Source: Chitinophagaceae bacterium (lineage in GTDB: Bacteria; Bacteroidota; Bacteroidia; Chitinophagales; Chitinophagaceae). Taken from it: a DNA stretch of 53,082 bases. Positions 39,768 to 49,077 of the stretch are shown piece by piece. Position 1 is the first letter of the stretch. The number at the start of each line of letters is the position of its first letter. Location of the stretch: the NCBI GenBank assembly GCA_020854215.1, contig JADZFY010000221.1, positions 1-53,082 on the forward strand, read 5' to 3'. A program made the translations under genes and the position numbers. A model generated the notes under the pieces. That model was given only the letters and a program-made list of their open reading frames with translations, was not told the DNA's origin and made no database searches.

Positions 39768-41147
39768 TCAATCAATAAGAATTATTCCGCCTTCACTGCC
39801 ACCACGCGGGGTTTTACCATCCTGATCGCCTTTTTCTTTCAGTCGTTTGGCTTCAGCGCTGTCAATAAGGATTAGCTGCCGGGGTTTTACTTCCGCGGTA
39901 GAATCGGGTTTAAATATTTTCAAACCTGTGGTATCGGAAGGCAGGCTGTGATACACCCGATCACCTTCCTTCAAGCCGTTGGTGATAAGGGCATTGCTCT
40001 CATTCACCGTGAACACTTTCACATATTGTTTAACCAGGCTGCCCCCTGTTCGCTTAAAGATGAAGCTCCCGTTTGCATCGTTGTATATCGTTTCAAGGGG
40101 TAACTGCAAAGCATCCCGGTATTTTTCGGCGGCAATTTTACAACTCACTGTCATGGCGGGTTTTAAAATCGGGTCTTCGGTGAGTACATCAATCAGCACT
40201 TCAAAAACCTTAGCATCGCTGTTTGGTTTCTCCTCTCCTATGTTGGCAACACTTTTAACCACACCCTTCAGCTTTTTATCGGCAGCGGCATCTAAACCAA
40301 TATCCACTGTTTGTCCCACTTTCACTTTCTGTATATCTACTTCATTCACATAAGTAAGTACTTCCATTTGCGTAAGGTCGGGCAATGTGGCAAGGGTAGG
40401 GTTCCACAACTCTACCAATGTACCTACGGCTTTCTTTTGCCCGTTCCAGTCTTTATCATACACGAGCATTCCGCTTTTGGGAGCGGTAATGGTTAGCTGA
40501 CTCAAAATACCGGTAAGACCATCCATATAGTTTGTTAACTGCTTTAGGTCGGAGCCCAGTATTTGCATTTTGGTTTGCGTTTGAATTTGTTTGGTTTTAT
40601 AATTATCTTTTTTTTGCCGGAGTGTTCTTTCAGCTTTTTCGTATTCTAATTGTACACGTTTAATTTCTGCCGGTGCTTCATACCGCGACTGTTCCTTTTC
40701 CAACACTTTTTGTTCGAGTTCAAAGCCAAGGTTCACTATTTCATCGCGAAGGGTTCTTAGTTCCATCATGGTATCCAGCGATGCCTGTTTGATTTCCGCA
40801 TTTTTTTTGTCTATGTTCAACTGCTGATCTTTTATTTTAGTCAGCACATCGGAATTATCCAGCGACACCACAAACGCACCTTCCTTTACGAGTGTTCCTT
40901 CGGGAACCATGTCTGCAATCTTGATCTGATAAATACTCAACTGACGAAGTTTAGTGGGCGCAGAAATCATCGTCATGCTCTTGGAGCGTAACTCACCGGT
41001 AGTGAGAATATTCACTTCAAAATCACTTTTCTTTACGTCAACGATGAGGTCGTTGGTTGATTTTGTATCGCGAAAGAATATGGCATACGCAGTGGCAGAT
41101 ATTGCCAACAGTACACCCGTAGCAAGCAGGATTCGTTTAATGGTCAT
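39768..41147 (-). CDS. HlyD/MacA-type periplasmic adaptor
   Basis: N-terminal TM, long coiled coil, beta-barrel segments; operon with permease and TolC. Confidence 0.85.
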   Translation of the reverse strand: MTIKRILLATGVLLAISATAYAIFFRDTKSTNDLIVDVKKSDFEVNILTTGELRSKSMTMISAPTKLRQLSIYQIKIADMVPEGTLVKEGAFVVSLDNSDVLTKIKDQQLNIDKKNAEIKQASLDTMMELRTLRDEIVNLGFELEQKVLEKEQSRYEAPAEIKRVQLEYEKAERTLRQKKDNYKTKQIQTQTKMQILGSDLKQLTNYMDGLTGILSQLTITAPKSGMLVYDKDWNGQKKAVGTLVELWNPTLATLPDLTQMEVLTYVNEVDIQKVKVGQTVDIGLDAAADKKLKGVVKSVANIGEEKPNSDAKVFEVLIDVLTEDPILKPAMTVSCKIAAEKYRDALQLPLETIYNDANGSFIFKRTGGSLVKQYVKVFTVNESNALITNGLKEGDRVYHSLPSDTTGLKIFKPDSTAEVKPRQLILIDSAEAKRLKEKGDQDGKTPRGGSEGGIILID

Positions 41148-41179
41148 ACGAAGATTTGTGGTGTTTAGCGAAACGGAAT

Positions 41180-41205
41180 AATAAAACTAAATATTTAGTT
41201 TTATT
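41180..41205. promoter_or_regulatory. Candidate operator: 26-bp perfect palindrome upstream of the efflux operon
   Basis: AATAAAACTAAATATTTAGTTTTATT is its own reverse complement. Confidence 0.5.
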
Positions 41206-41379
41206 TTATCCTGATATAAATGTTAAATAAACCCAAAAGAACTGCAGAATCATGATGCAGGAAAAGGGAAATTCCACAAAACGAATTGAGAAACAAGCCG
41301 GAGCTTTAAGATTTCGGTTTTGTGATTGGTCATTTAGCGCTTACCACCCCAACATCTCCCTTTTAATTTTGCCTCCCTC

Positions 41380-42561
41380 TTACTTCAGATTTTCAATAAC
41401 CATTGCGCTGGCCCCTCCCCCTCCGTTACAAATACCGGCGGCTCCATATCGGGCATTATTTTGTTTGAGCACTTGGATGAGGGTAACAATAATTCGTGCG
41501 CCACTTGCACCTAACGGATGACCAAGCGCTACTGCACCGCCGTGCACATTTACTTTAGCGGGATCCAGATTCAGCCTCCTGCTATTTTCAATACCCACCA
41601 CACTAAACGCCTCATTCAACTCCCAAAAACTGATATCCTCCATTTTCAAACCCGCCTTGGCTACTGCTTTAGGAACTGCGATGGATGGCGTTGTGGTAAA
41701 CCACTCCGGCGCCTGTTCTGCATCAGCATAGGAAAGTATTTTTGCAATGGGTTGCAAGCCCAGCCCTTCGGCTTTTTCTTTACTCGTAAGCACCAGTGCC
41801 GCTGCGCCATCATTTAGTGTACTTGAATTAGCTGCTGTTACGGTTCCGTCTTTCTGAAAAGCGGGACTAAGCGAAGTTATCTTGTCGAACTTAACATTAA
41901 ATGGTTCTTCATCTTCAGAGAACAAAACCGGGTCCCCTTTTCGCTGCGGCACTTCTACGGATACAATCTCCTCCGCAAAACTGTTTTTCTCCCAGGCCTG
42001 TTGGCTGCGCTTATAACTCTCAATCGCGAACGCATCCTGTTCTTCACGGCTGATACCACATTCCCTGGCACACAATTCCGCCGCATTGCCCATCGCTTTT
42101 CCGTCGTACACATCGGTTAATCCATCCTTTGCCAAACCATCCACAAGCATTGTATTTCCGTATTTATTTCCCCAGCGCAGGTGTTCAGCATAAAATGGCG
42201 CATTACTCATGCTCTCCATACCTCCGGCTACGGCTATTTCGGTATCGCCCAGTGCAATACTTTGTGCAGCCAGTGCAATGGCCTTCATACCGCTTGCACA
42301 CACTTTATTGATGGTAGTGCAGTTTACCTCATTGGGTAGTCCGGCAAATTTTGCTGCCTGTCTCGCGGGCGCCTGTCCTAGATTAGCCTGCAACACACAA
42401 CCCATCAGTACATCCTGAATCAAATCCGGACGAATACCTGCTTTCTGCAATGCCCCTGCTATAGCTGCAGCGCCGAGTTTTGTTGCGGATATATCTTTTA
42501 GTGAACCACCAAAGCTACCAATAGGGGTACGCACTGCAGAAACGATAACAACTTCTTTCAT
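41380..42561 (-). CDS. Acetyl-CoA C-acyltransferase (thiolase)
   Basis: NKVCASGMKAIALAAQSI, GGMESMSNAP, HGGAVALGHPLGASGARI, GICNGGGGASAMVIE. Confidence 0.92.
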   Translation of the reverse strand: MKEVVIVSAVRTPIGSFGGSLKDISATKLGAAAIAGALQKAGIRPDLIQDVLMGCVLQANLGQAPARQAAKFAGLPNEVNCTTINKVCASGMKAIALAAQSIALGDTEIAVAGGMESMSNAPFYAEHLRWGNKYGNTMLVDGLAKDGLTDVYDGKAMGNAAELCARECGISREEQDAFAIESYKRSQQAWEKNSFAEEIVSVEVPQRKGDPVLFSEDEEPFNVKFDKITSLSPAFQKDGTVTAANSSTLNDGAAALVLTSKEKAEGLGLQPIAKILSYADAEQAPEWFTTTPSIAVPKAVAKAGLKMEDISFWELNEAFSVVGIENSRRLNLDPAKVNVHGGAVALGHPLGASGARIIVTLIQVLKQNNARYGAAGICNGGGGASAMVIENLK

Positions 42562-42724
42562 AGCGATGTAGTATTGAGGCGTTAAAGATAGTTAAAGAAA
42601 CGGGGTGAAATGACTACTATAGGATGCTGTTTTTTCACAGCCTGAATTTTCGACTACAGTAATTATTTAATCCCCGATGCAACACCAACAACAAACTACG
42701 CGGCAAAGCGAGGCGATTAACACA

Positions 42725-43057
42725 TTGCGGTGTGGGCCGGATAATTCACATGATCCCTTGTGCCTGCGGCGGGGGCTTAAATCAAACAAAGCCGGCACGT
42801 TGCGCCTTTCATTTTTATTTTCATCCGCTTACAAAGCAAGCTTTGAACGCTCCTGAAAACAAAAATGCCCCTCATGGGGCTTTGTTTGATTTGCGGTGAG
42901 GGCGGGATGATTCACATGATCCCTTGTGCCTGCGGTGGCGGGCTTAAATCAAACAAAGCCGGCACGTTGTGCCTTTCATTTTTATTTTCATCCGCTTACA
43001 AAGCAAGCTTTGAACGCTCCTGAAAACAAAAATGCCCCTCATGGGGCTTTGTTTGAT
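42725..43057. repeat. Tandem repeat, two 166/167-bp units abutting the tRNA-Ser 3' end
   Basis: TTGCGGTG recurs at 42725, 42891 and 43058; units near-identical over the last ~95 bp; each contains a strong hairpin and a partial tRNA 3' end. Confidence 0.9.
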
Positions 43058-43061
43058 TTGC

Positions 43062-43149
43062 GGTGAGGGCGGGATTCGAACCCGCGGTACAGTTTAACCC
43101 GTACGACAGTTTAGCAAACTGTTGATTTCAGCCACTCATCCACCTCACC
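43062..43149 (-). tRNA. tRNA-Ser(GCT)
   Basis: GGTGAGG...CCTCACC acceptor; anticodon arm ACAGT-TTGCTAA-ACTGT; T-arm GCGGGTTCGAATCCCGC; long variable arm. Confidence 0.92.
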
Positions 43150-43199
43150 TCTGCTGAAAGGACGGCAAAAATAGGGTGAATCTTCAAATATCCCAAACA

Positions 43200-43475
43200 T
43201 TAAAACCGGATTACTTTAAAATCTTTAAACCCTTTCACTTCTCCCACCTTAACCAATACCTCCCGAACCTCGGCACGCGGCGGACCATAATGACACCACG
43301 CAATTAATGCCGCAACCGCTTCTTCGTCTCCCTCAGCAATCAGCAATACGGAACCATCCGGCATATTCATTACTTCTCCATATACGCCAAGTCGCTCCGA
43401 TTCTTCCCGCGTGCTGCCGCGGTAAAATACTCCCTGTACTTTTCCGGTAATGGTTATAATCCTGTTTATAATCAT
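43200..43475 (-). CDS. Acylphosphatase
   Basis: ITITGKVQGVFYRGSTREESERLGVYGEVMNMPDGSVLLIAEGDE; internal ATG chosen. Confidence 0.88.
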   Translation of the reverse strand: MIINRIITITGKVQGVFYRGSTREESERLGVYGEVMNMPDGSVLLIAEGDEEAVAALIAWCHYGPPRAEVREVLVKVGEVKGFKDFKVIRF

Positions 43476-43503
43476 GCGGTGGAAATGAATTGACACACTA
43501 AAA

Positions 43504-43530
43504 TAAAAAACCCCGGAAAATTCACGGGGT
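43504..43530 (-). terminator. Intrinsic terminator after dnaA
   Basis: Minus strand ACCCCG-TGAATTTTC-CGGGGT-TTTTT. Confidence 0.75.
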
Positions 43531-43555
43531 CTTCTTTTAGATATTTGAATATTTT

Positions 43556-44989
43556 TTACATGGCCGCCAACTGCACTTTCTGCTGTAGTTCCACCACACT
43601 TTCTTTGAAAAGTCCGTCGGTATCCATCAAATCTTTTACCGTTTGGCAGGAGTGAATTACTGTAGTATGATCTCTTCCTCCAAAATGTTCTCCGATGGTT
43701 TTTAAAGAGTTTTTAGTGAACTGTTTGGCTAAGTACATTGTAATCTGGCGCGCCTGCACAATCTCTCTCTTGCGCGTTTTCTGCAAAAGCCGTTCGTAGG
43801 GGAGATTGAAATAATCGCAAACCATTTTCTGGATAGTTTCGATAGTAATCTCCCTGGATGATGACTTTACAAAATTGCGAAGTACTTTTTTTGCCAATTC
43901 AAGATCAATTTCTCTTTTGTTGAGCGAAGACTGTGCCAAAAGAGAAATCAATGCACCTTCCAATTCTCTTACGTTGCTTTGAATATTGTACGCAATATAC
44001 TTTACTACTTCCTTCGGCATTTCCAACCCGTCATTTCTCATCTTTTTATCCAGGATATCCATCCGGGTGTCATAGTCGGGCATCTGCATATCGGCACTCA
44101 ACCCCCAGCGGAACCTGCTCAGTAACCTTTCCTGAACGCCCTCGAGGTCTTTAGGCGATTTGTCGGAGGTAAGGATAAGTTGTTTGCCGCTTTGATGCAG
44201 GTGATTAAAGATAGCGAACAGGGCATCCTGCGATTTCTCCGCACGATTAAAAAATTGCACGTCATCCACAATCAACACATCAATCATCTGATAAAAATGA
44301 ATGAAATCATTAATAGCGTTATTGCGGCTATGATCCTGGAACTGGTTGATAAATTTTTCCGAGCTTACGTACAACACTACTTTATGTGCATGATGTCTTT
44401 TTACTTCATTACCTATCGCCTGCACTAAATGTGTTTTACCAAGTCCAACTCCGCCATATACCACTAAGGGGTTAAAAGAGGTAGTGCCCGGCTTTTCTGC
44501 AACGGTTTTACCGGCCCTGCGTGCTACGCGATTACAATCACCTTCAATAAATGTATCAAATGAATAAATAGGATTGAGTTGGGAGTCAATCTGCATCTTT
44601 TTTAATCCGGGGATAACGAAGGGATTTTTCACCGGGTTATTAATGACCAACGGAAAATCCATTTCATTATTAGAGTAGGTTTTAAAACCCTGACCCGGAA
44701 CATCCATTGTCAAAGGTTTGTTTTTATCGTTTCCACTATCTACCATGATCCGATATTCAAGCCGTGCATCTTTTCCTAATTCTCTCTTCAAAGTCTTTGC
44801 CAATAAATTCACATAATGCTCTTCAAGGTACTCATAAAAAAATTGACTCGGTACCTGAATGGTTAAAACTTTGCCTTTTAGCTCCACCGGCTTAATGGGT
44901 TCAAACCAGGTTTTAAAATGTTGCCATTCTACAATATCTTTTATTATACCAAGACAGTTGAGCCATACCTTGTCATGTGTTTTATCCAT
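43556..44989 (-). CDS. dnaA: Chromosomal replication initiator protein DnaA
   Basis: NPLVVYGGVGLGKTHLVQAIGNE, VLIVDDVQFF, GGRDHTTVIHS. Confidence 0.95.
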   Translation of the reverse strand: MDKTHDKVWLNCLGIIKDIVEWQHFKTWFEPIKPVELKGKVLTIQVPSQFFYEYLEEHYVNLLAKTLKRELGKDARLEYRIMVDSGNDKNKPLTMDVPGQGFKTYSNNEMDFPLVINNPVKNPFVIPGLKKMQIDSQLNPIYSFDTFIEGDCNRVARRAGKTVAEKPGTTSFNPLVVYGGVGLGKTHLVQAIGNEVKRHHAHKVVLYVSSEKFINQFQDHSRNNAINDFIHFYQMIDVLIVDDVQFFNRAEKSQDALFAIFNHLHQSGKQLILTSDKSPKDLEGVQERLLSRFRWGLSADMQMPDYDTRMDILDKKMRNDGLEMPKEVVKYIAYNIQSNVRELEGALISLLAQSSLNKREIDLELAKKVLRNFVKSSSREITIETIQKMVCDYFNLPYERLLQKTRKREIVQARQITMYLAKQFTKNSLKTIGEHFGGRDHTTVIHSCQTVKDLMDTDGLFKESVVELQQKVQLAAM

Positions 44990-45129
44990 TATCAGTAAAG
45001 CAGTTTATATATTCTATTAAGTTTTTTATTTTAGGTAAGGTTTCTCAATTTTGTATGATGTGAATAACACATCAAAAAAAGTAGGACAGGGCGGCGAATA
45101 TCAACATTTCCTGTTGAAAAAAAAATTTT

Positions 45130-46065
45130 TTATTCCTTTGATTTTTCCCCAATAACCACAGTGTGCGTATCCACCAAATTTTTACTTTTTTTCTTTCCAA
45201 AAACAAAGTCAAGTCTGCCTAAAATGACGCCTCCCCATCCCACCTGATTTACAATAACATCAGCACCAAGTTTATTTTTATAAGTAACCGGCTGTTCCAT
45301 AAACGTATGGGTATGTCCACCGATAATCAGGTCTACATACTCCGATTCTTTTGCCAAAATTTCATCACAGATTTTGTTCTGTTCTTTATATCTGTATCCC
45401 AGGTGAGATAAACAAATAATCATATCACAACCTTCTTTCTTTTTTAACATCGCGGCAACCGAATTCAGTTGCTCAATCGGATCCAGATAACGGGTATTGC
45501 CATACAGCGTTTCAGATACCAATCCCTGCAACGCTATACCTACACCGGTAACCCCAACTTTCAACTTTCCTTTCCTAAAAATCTTATACGGTAAATACCG
45601 ATGCTCCAATGCTGTATTACTGAAATCATAATTACAGAGCAGCACAGGAAAGTTGGCATACTGCAATTGCGCCGAATAATTTTCAATTCCCGCGTCAAAA
45701 TCATGATTGCCCATAGTAACCGCATCATAATTCATTTTACTCATTGCTTTTATCTCCGGCTCGCCTTTATAAAAATTAAAATAAGGTGTTCCCTGAAAAA
45801 TATCTCCTGCATCCAGTAACAATACCTGTGCTTCCTCCTCCCGGATGCTGTTTATTAAAGCAGCCCTTGCCACTACACCACCCAGCCCTGCATTTCGGGT
45901 ACCATCCATCGGAAACGGTTCTAACCGGCTGTGTACATCATTGGTATGCAACACCGTAAGTGTTTGTAAGGATTCCGAATCATCAGCCACTGTAATACAG
46001 GGTGATGCTATGATTCCTCCTGTAATTAACAGCGACTGCCGGATGAATTGTCTTCTATTGAACAT
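45130..46065 (-). CDS. Metallophosphatase (5'-nucleotidase catalytic domain), Tat-like signal
   Basis: NRRQFIRQSLL; LHTNDVHSRLEPF; LDAGDIFQGTPYF; MGNHDFDAG; IIGGHTHTF. Confidence 0.9.
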   Translation of the reverse strand: MFNRRQFIRQSLLITGGIIASPCITVADDSESLQTLTVLHTNDVHSRLEPFPMDGTRNAGLGGVVARAALINSIREEEAQVLLLDAGDIFQGTPYFNFYKGEPEIKAMSKMNYDAVTMGNHDFDAGIENYSAQLQYANFPVLLCNYDFSNTALEHRYLPYKIFRKGKLKVGVTGVGIALQGLVSETLYGNTRYLDPIEQLNSVAAMLKKKEGCDMIICLSHLGYRYKEQNKICDEILAKESEYVDLIIGGHTHTFMEQPVTYKNKLGADVIVNQVGWGGVILGRLDFVFGKKKSKNLVDTHTVVIGEKSKE

Positions 46066-46798
46066 AACTTACCCGTCCTTCCGATTGAGCAAAAATTTTT
46101 TCTCCTTTTTCTCCCCGCGTTTTAAAATAATCAATAAATGCATCCCTCACTAAATAATCAGACACAGTTGAAGGCAATTCCTTCAGTATACTACAATGCT
46201 CACCTCCATTTACAATATAATCTGAATTCACAATGCGGTAAACACCATTTTTCATCAGAGCCTTCCCTCCTATCATCACGTTTGTTGCTCTATTGCTTTT
46301 AATCTTCATCGTTAATCCTGCAAGCGGCCATCCACCTCGTACAGCAGTAAAATCAAGAAAATCCTGCAACACTGCTCCTCTCACTTCCTGCAATACTATC
46401 CTGTTGTCAAAGGGCATTACTTCGTACATATCTCCTATCGTTACCGGACCACGCAGCAATACCGCCTTTCTAATTCCACCCGGATTTAGAAACGCCGCAT
46501 CTATGCGCACATTAAGCTTTTCCGATGCAGACTCCAGCAATGCGTCTGCAAGAACATTACCAAGAGCACCTTCCGGCTGTTTCTTTTGTAATGCAACATC
46601 CGTTGTAGCAATTTTTACCTGTATGCGTTTTTGCACACTATCGCTAATGGGTTGCAGGAACGCCCTCATACTGGTATCCTCTTTGTGAGGCAGCCCTACC
46701 CGGTATTTTGTAAACTGAACGGATTGTGGTTGGTAAGGAAGTTCGCAGGAGGCTATAAAAATGAAAATAAATATGGATATGCAACATTTTTTTTTCAT
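46055..46798 (-). CDS. 5'-nucleotidase C-terminal domain lipoprotein
   Basis: MKKKCCISIFIFIFIASC lipobox; GNVLADALLESA; NPGGIRKAVLLRGPVTIGDMYEVMPFDNRI; overlaps the start of the catalytic-domain gene. Confidence 0.85.
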   Translation of the reverse strand: MKKKCCISIFIFIFIASCELPYQPQSVQFTKYRVGLPHKEDTSMRAFLQPISDSVQKRIQVKIATTDVALQKKQPEGALGNVLADALLESASEKLNVRIDAAFLNPGGIRKAVLLRGPVTIGDMYEVMPFDNRIVLQEVRGAVLQDFLDFTAVRGGWPLAGLTMKIKSNRATNVMIGGKALMKNGVYRIVNSDYIVNGGEHCSILKELPSTVSDYLVRDAFIDYFKTRGEKGEKIFAQSEGRVSYVQ

Positions 46799-46915
46799 TA
46801 GTACAGCATTCACTTGCGTGTTGGAAGTTAGCGTTTTTTTTGGGCAAAAACAAAAACAAAATTTCAAAATCAACACACCATATTAAGCGCTACATTTGCT
46901 GTTTAATTATTTACA

Positions 46916-47296
46916 ATGAGTTATGAACTAAGTGGCAAATTAATTGCTAAATCAGACACCGTTCAGCGTACTGCAAGTTTTAAAACCCGTGAGTTTGTAA
47001 TTGAGAAAACAGAGGATATTGGCGGAAGAACGATTACTAACTATGCAAAATTCCAGTGTGTACAGGATAAAACATCACTACCCGACCGTTTCAGTATAGG
47101 GGAGACTGTTAAAGTGTACTTTAATATAAAGGGTACCAAATGGGAGAAGAACGGACAGGTGAACTATATTACGAACTTGGACGCCTGGAGAATGGAGTCC
47201 ATCAACCTGCAGCAGCAGGATGCGGTTACACCGGTAAATGAATACACGCCTGGTGAGGTTTCTTCAACACCGCAGGAGGACGATCTGCCATTTTAG
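46916..47296 (+). CDS. DUF3127 family protein with SSB-like C-terminal tip
   Basis: MSYELSGKLIAKSDTVQRTASFKTREFVIEK...; ends PQEDDLPF. Confidence 0.88.
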   Translation: MSYELSGKLIAKSDTVQRTASFKTREFVIEKTEDIGGRTITNYAKFQCVQDKTSLPDRFSIGETVKVYFNIKGTKWEKNGQVNYITNLDAWRMESINLQQQDAVTPVNEYTPGEVSSTPQEDDLPF

Positions 47297-47348
47297 ATAA
47301 GTACATTACCCGTTCAGAGTTTTAGGATAATCACCTGACCTCGTTTAT

Positions 47349-48917
47349 ATGCAAAAAGAAATTGTACTTCGGCTTCTCCCATCGCAAGCGATGTCTGCAG
47401 AATTGATAACAGATCATATTGCAAATAGCGAAGCAGTTGCCCCAACAGACATTAGCGGGTTTCATATACTGAAACGTTCGATTGATGCAAGGGGCAGGCA
47501 GCCGTGGATCATGCTCACCGTTCGTGCATTTTTCAATGAACCTTTTCAGCAAAGACCTCGGCTTCTTTTTTTGTTTCAGGATGTACGGAAGGCAGCGAAG
47601 AAAATTGTAATTATTGGTGCAGGACCGGCAGGACTATTTGCCGCATTGCAATTGATAGAAAAAGGTATTCAACCTATCCTCCTGGAAAGAGGCAAAGATG
47701 TAAGAGCAAGAAGAAGAGACCTGGCCGTATTGAATAAAGAAGGCATACTAAATCCCGACAGCAATTATTGTTTTGGCGAAGGCGGTGCAGGAACGTACAG
47801 CGACGGAAAACTGTACACACGCAGCAACAAGCGTGGCGACATTAACCGGATACTCCACCTGTTTGTTCATTTTGGCGCAGAAGAAAATATTTTGTACGAT
47901 GCGCACCCGCATATTGGCACCAATAAATTACCTCATATTATTTCGGCCATGCGCGAGACGATCGTTGATTGCGGTGGTCTTTTTTTATTTGATAAAAAGG
48001 TTACCGATTTCGTTGTTGAAGACAGTATTATTAAAGCGGCAACAACAGCAGACGGGAGTAGCTTTGAAGGCGATGGATTTATTTTGGCCACAGGACATTC
48101 CGCCCGCGACATCTACCGGTTGCTGGTTCATAAAAACATTAGCGTGGAACCCAAGCCTTTCGCCTTAGGTGTGCGCATCGAACATCCACAGCAACTCATT
48201 GATGAAATTCAGTACCACAATGTTCGCAGTACCGCATCCGATTTGCTCCCCCCCGCTTCCTATAGTTTGGTAACACAAGCTCAGCAACGTGGTGTGTTTT
48301 CATTTTGCATGTGCCCAGGCGGCATTATTGCTCCGGCATCTACATCGCCGGAAGAACTGGTAGTTAACGGATGGAGTCCCTCAAAAAGGAATAACCCGTA
48401 TGCCAATAGTGGCATTGTGGTATCTGTAAACGAAAAAGATGTGCGGGCATACCAAAACCACGGCGCATTGGCAGCCTTGTGCTTTCAGGAAAGTGTTGAA
48501 CGGAAAGCGTATGCTGCCGGTGGCGGAAAGTTTGTGGCGCCTGCCCAGCGTATGGTGGATTTTGCAGAACAGAAAATCTCTTCCGATCTTCCGCATTGTT
48601 CCTACCTGCCCGGTGTTTCTTCCGTTTCATTGCAAACGGTGCTGCCTCCATTTGTTTACCGCACACTACAGGAAGGACTTATTGCTTTTGGAAAAAAAAT
48701 GAAAGGATATTATACCAATGAAGCAATTGTTGTAGCCACCGAGAGCCGCACCTCTTCGCCGGTACGAATTCCGAGAGATAAAGTGGGACTAAATCATCCA
48801 CAATTCAAAAACCTGTATCCCTGTGCCGAAGGAGCAGGTTATGCCGGGGGGATCGTAAGCGCCGCAATGGATGGAGAAAAAATCGCTAATATTATATCCG
48901 AAAAATTCGATACCTGA
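47349..48917 (+). CDS. NAD(P)/FAD-dependent oxidoreductase
   Basis: KIVIIGAGPAGLFAALQLIEKG; FGEGGAGTYSDGKLYTR; GAGYAGGIVSAAMDG. Confidence 0.88.
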   Translation: MQKEIVLRLLPSQAMSAELITDHIANSEAVAPTDISGFHILKRSIDARGRQPWIMLTVRAFFNEPFQQRPRLLFLFQDVRKAAKKIVIIGAGPAGLFAALQLIEKGIQPILLERGKDVRARRRDLAVLNKEGILNPDSNYCFGEGGAGTYSDGKLYTRSNKRGDINRILHLFVHFGAEENILYDAHPHIGTNKLPHIISAMRETIVDCGGLFLFDKKVTDFVVEDSIIKAATTADGSSFEGDGFILATGHSARDIYRLLVHKNISVEPKPFALGVRIEHPQQLIDEIQYHNVRSTASDLLPPASYSLVTQAQQRGVFSFCMCPGGIIAPASTSPEELVVNGWSPSKRNNPYANSGIVVSVNEKDVRAYQNHGALAALCFQESVERKAYAAGGGKFVAPAQRMVDFAEQKISSDLPHCSYLPGVSSVSLQTVLPPFVYRTLQEGLIAFGKKMKGYYTNEAIVVATESRTSSPVRIPRDKVGLNHPQFKNLYPCAEGAGYAGGIVSAAMDGEKIANIISEKFDT

Positions 48918-49077
48918 AGTCGGGTACCGAAGGTAAACACTTCAGCCCGTTCATCCTTCCCTGAGTAAATTCTTTTGTTGTACGAAAACTTTTTAGAATC
49001 TTTATGCTTTCTTTACCGTCAAATGATGGCGATTGCGATATCCTCTAAAAAACAAAACGGATTAACCCATTTCTCAT

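Noticed and set aside
42725-43057. CRISPR array
   Set aside because: Units are 166/167 bp with internal hairpins, not short repeats with unique spacers, and no cas genes are present.
43556-45129. Replication origin at dnaA
   Set aside because: Only one DnaA-box-like site was seen and no AT-rich box cluster; insufficient evidence.
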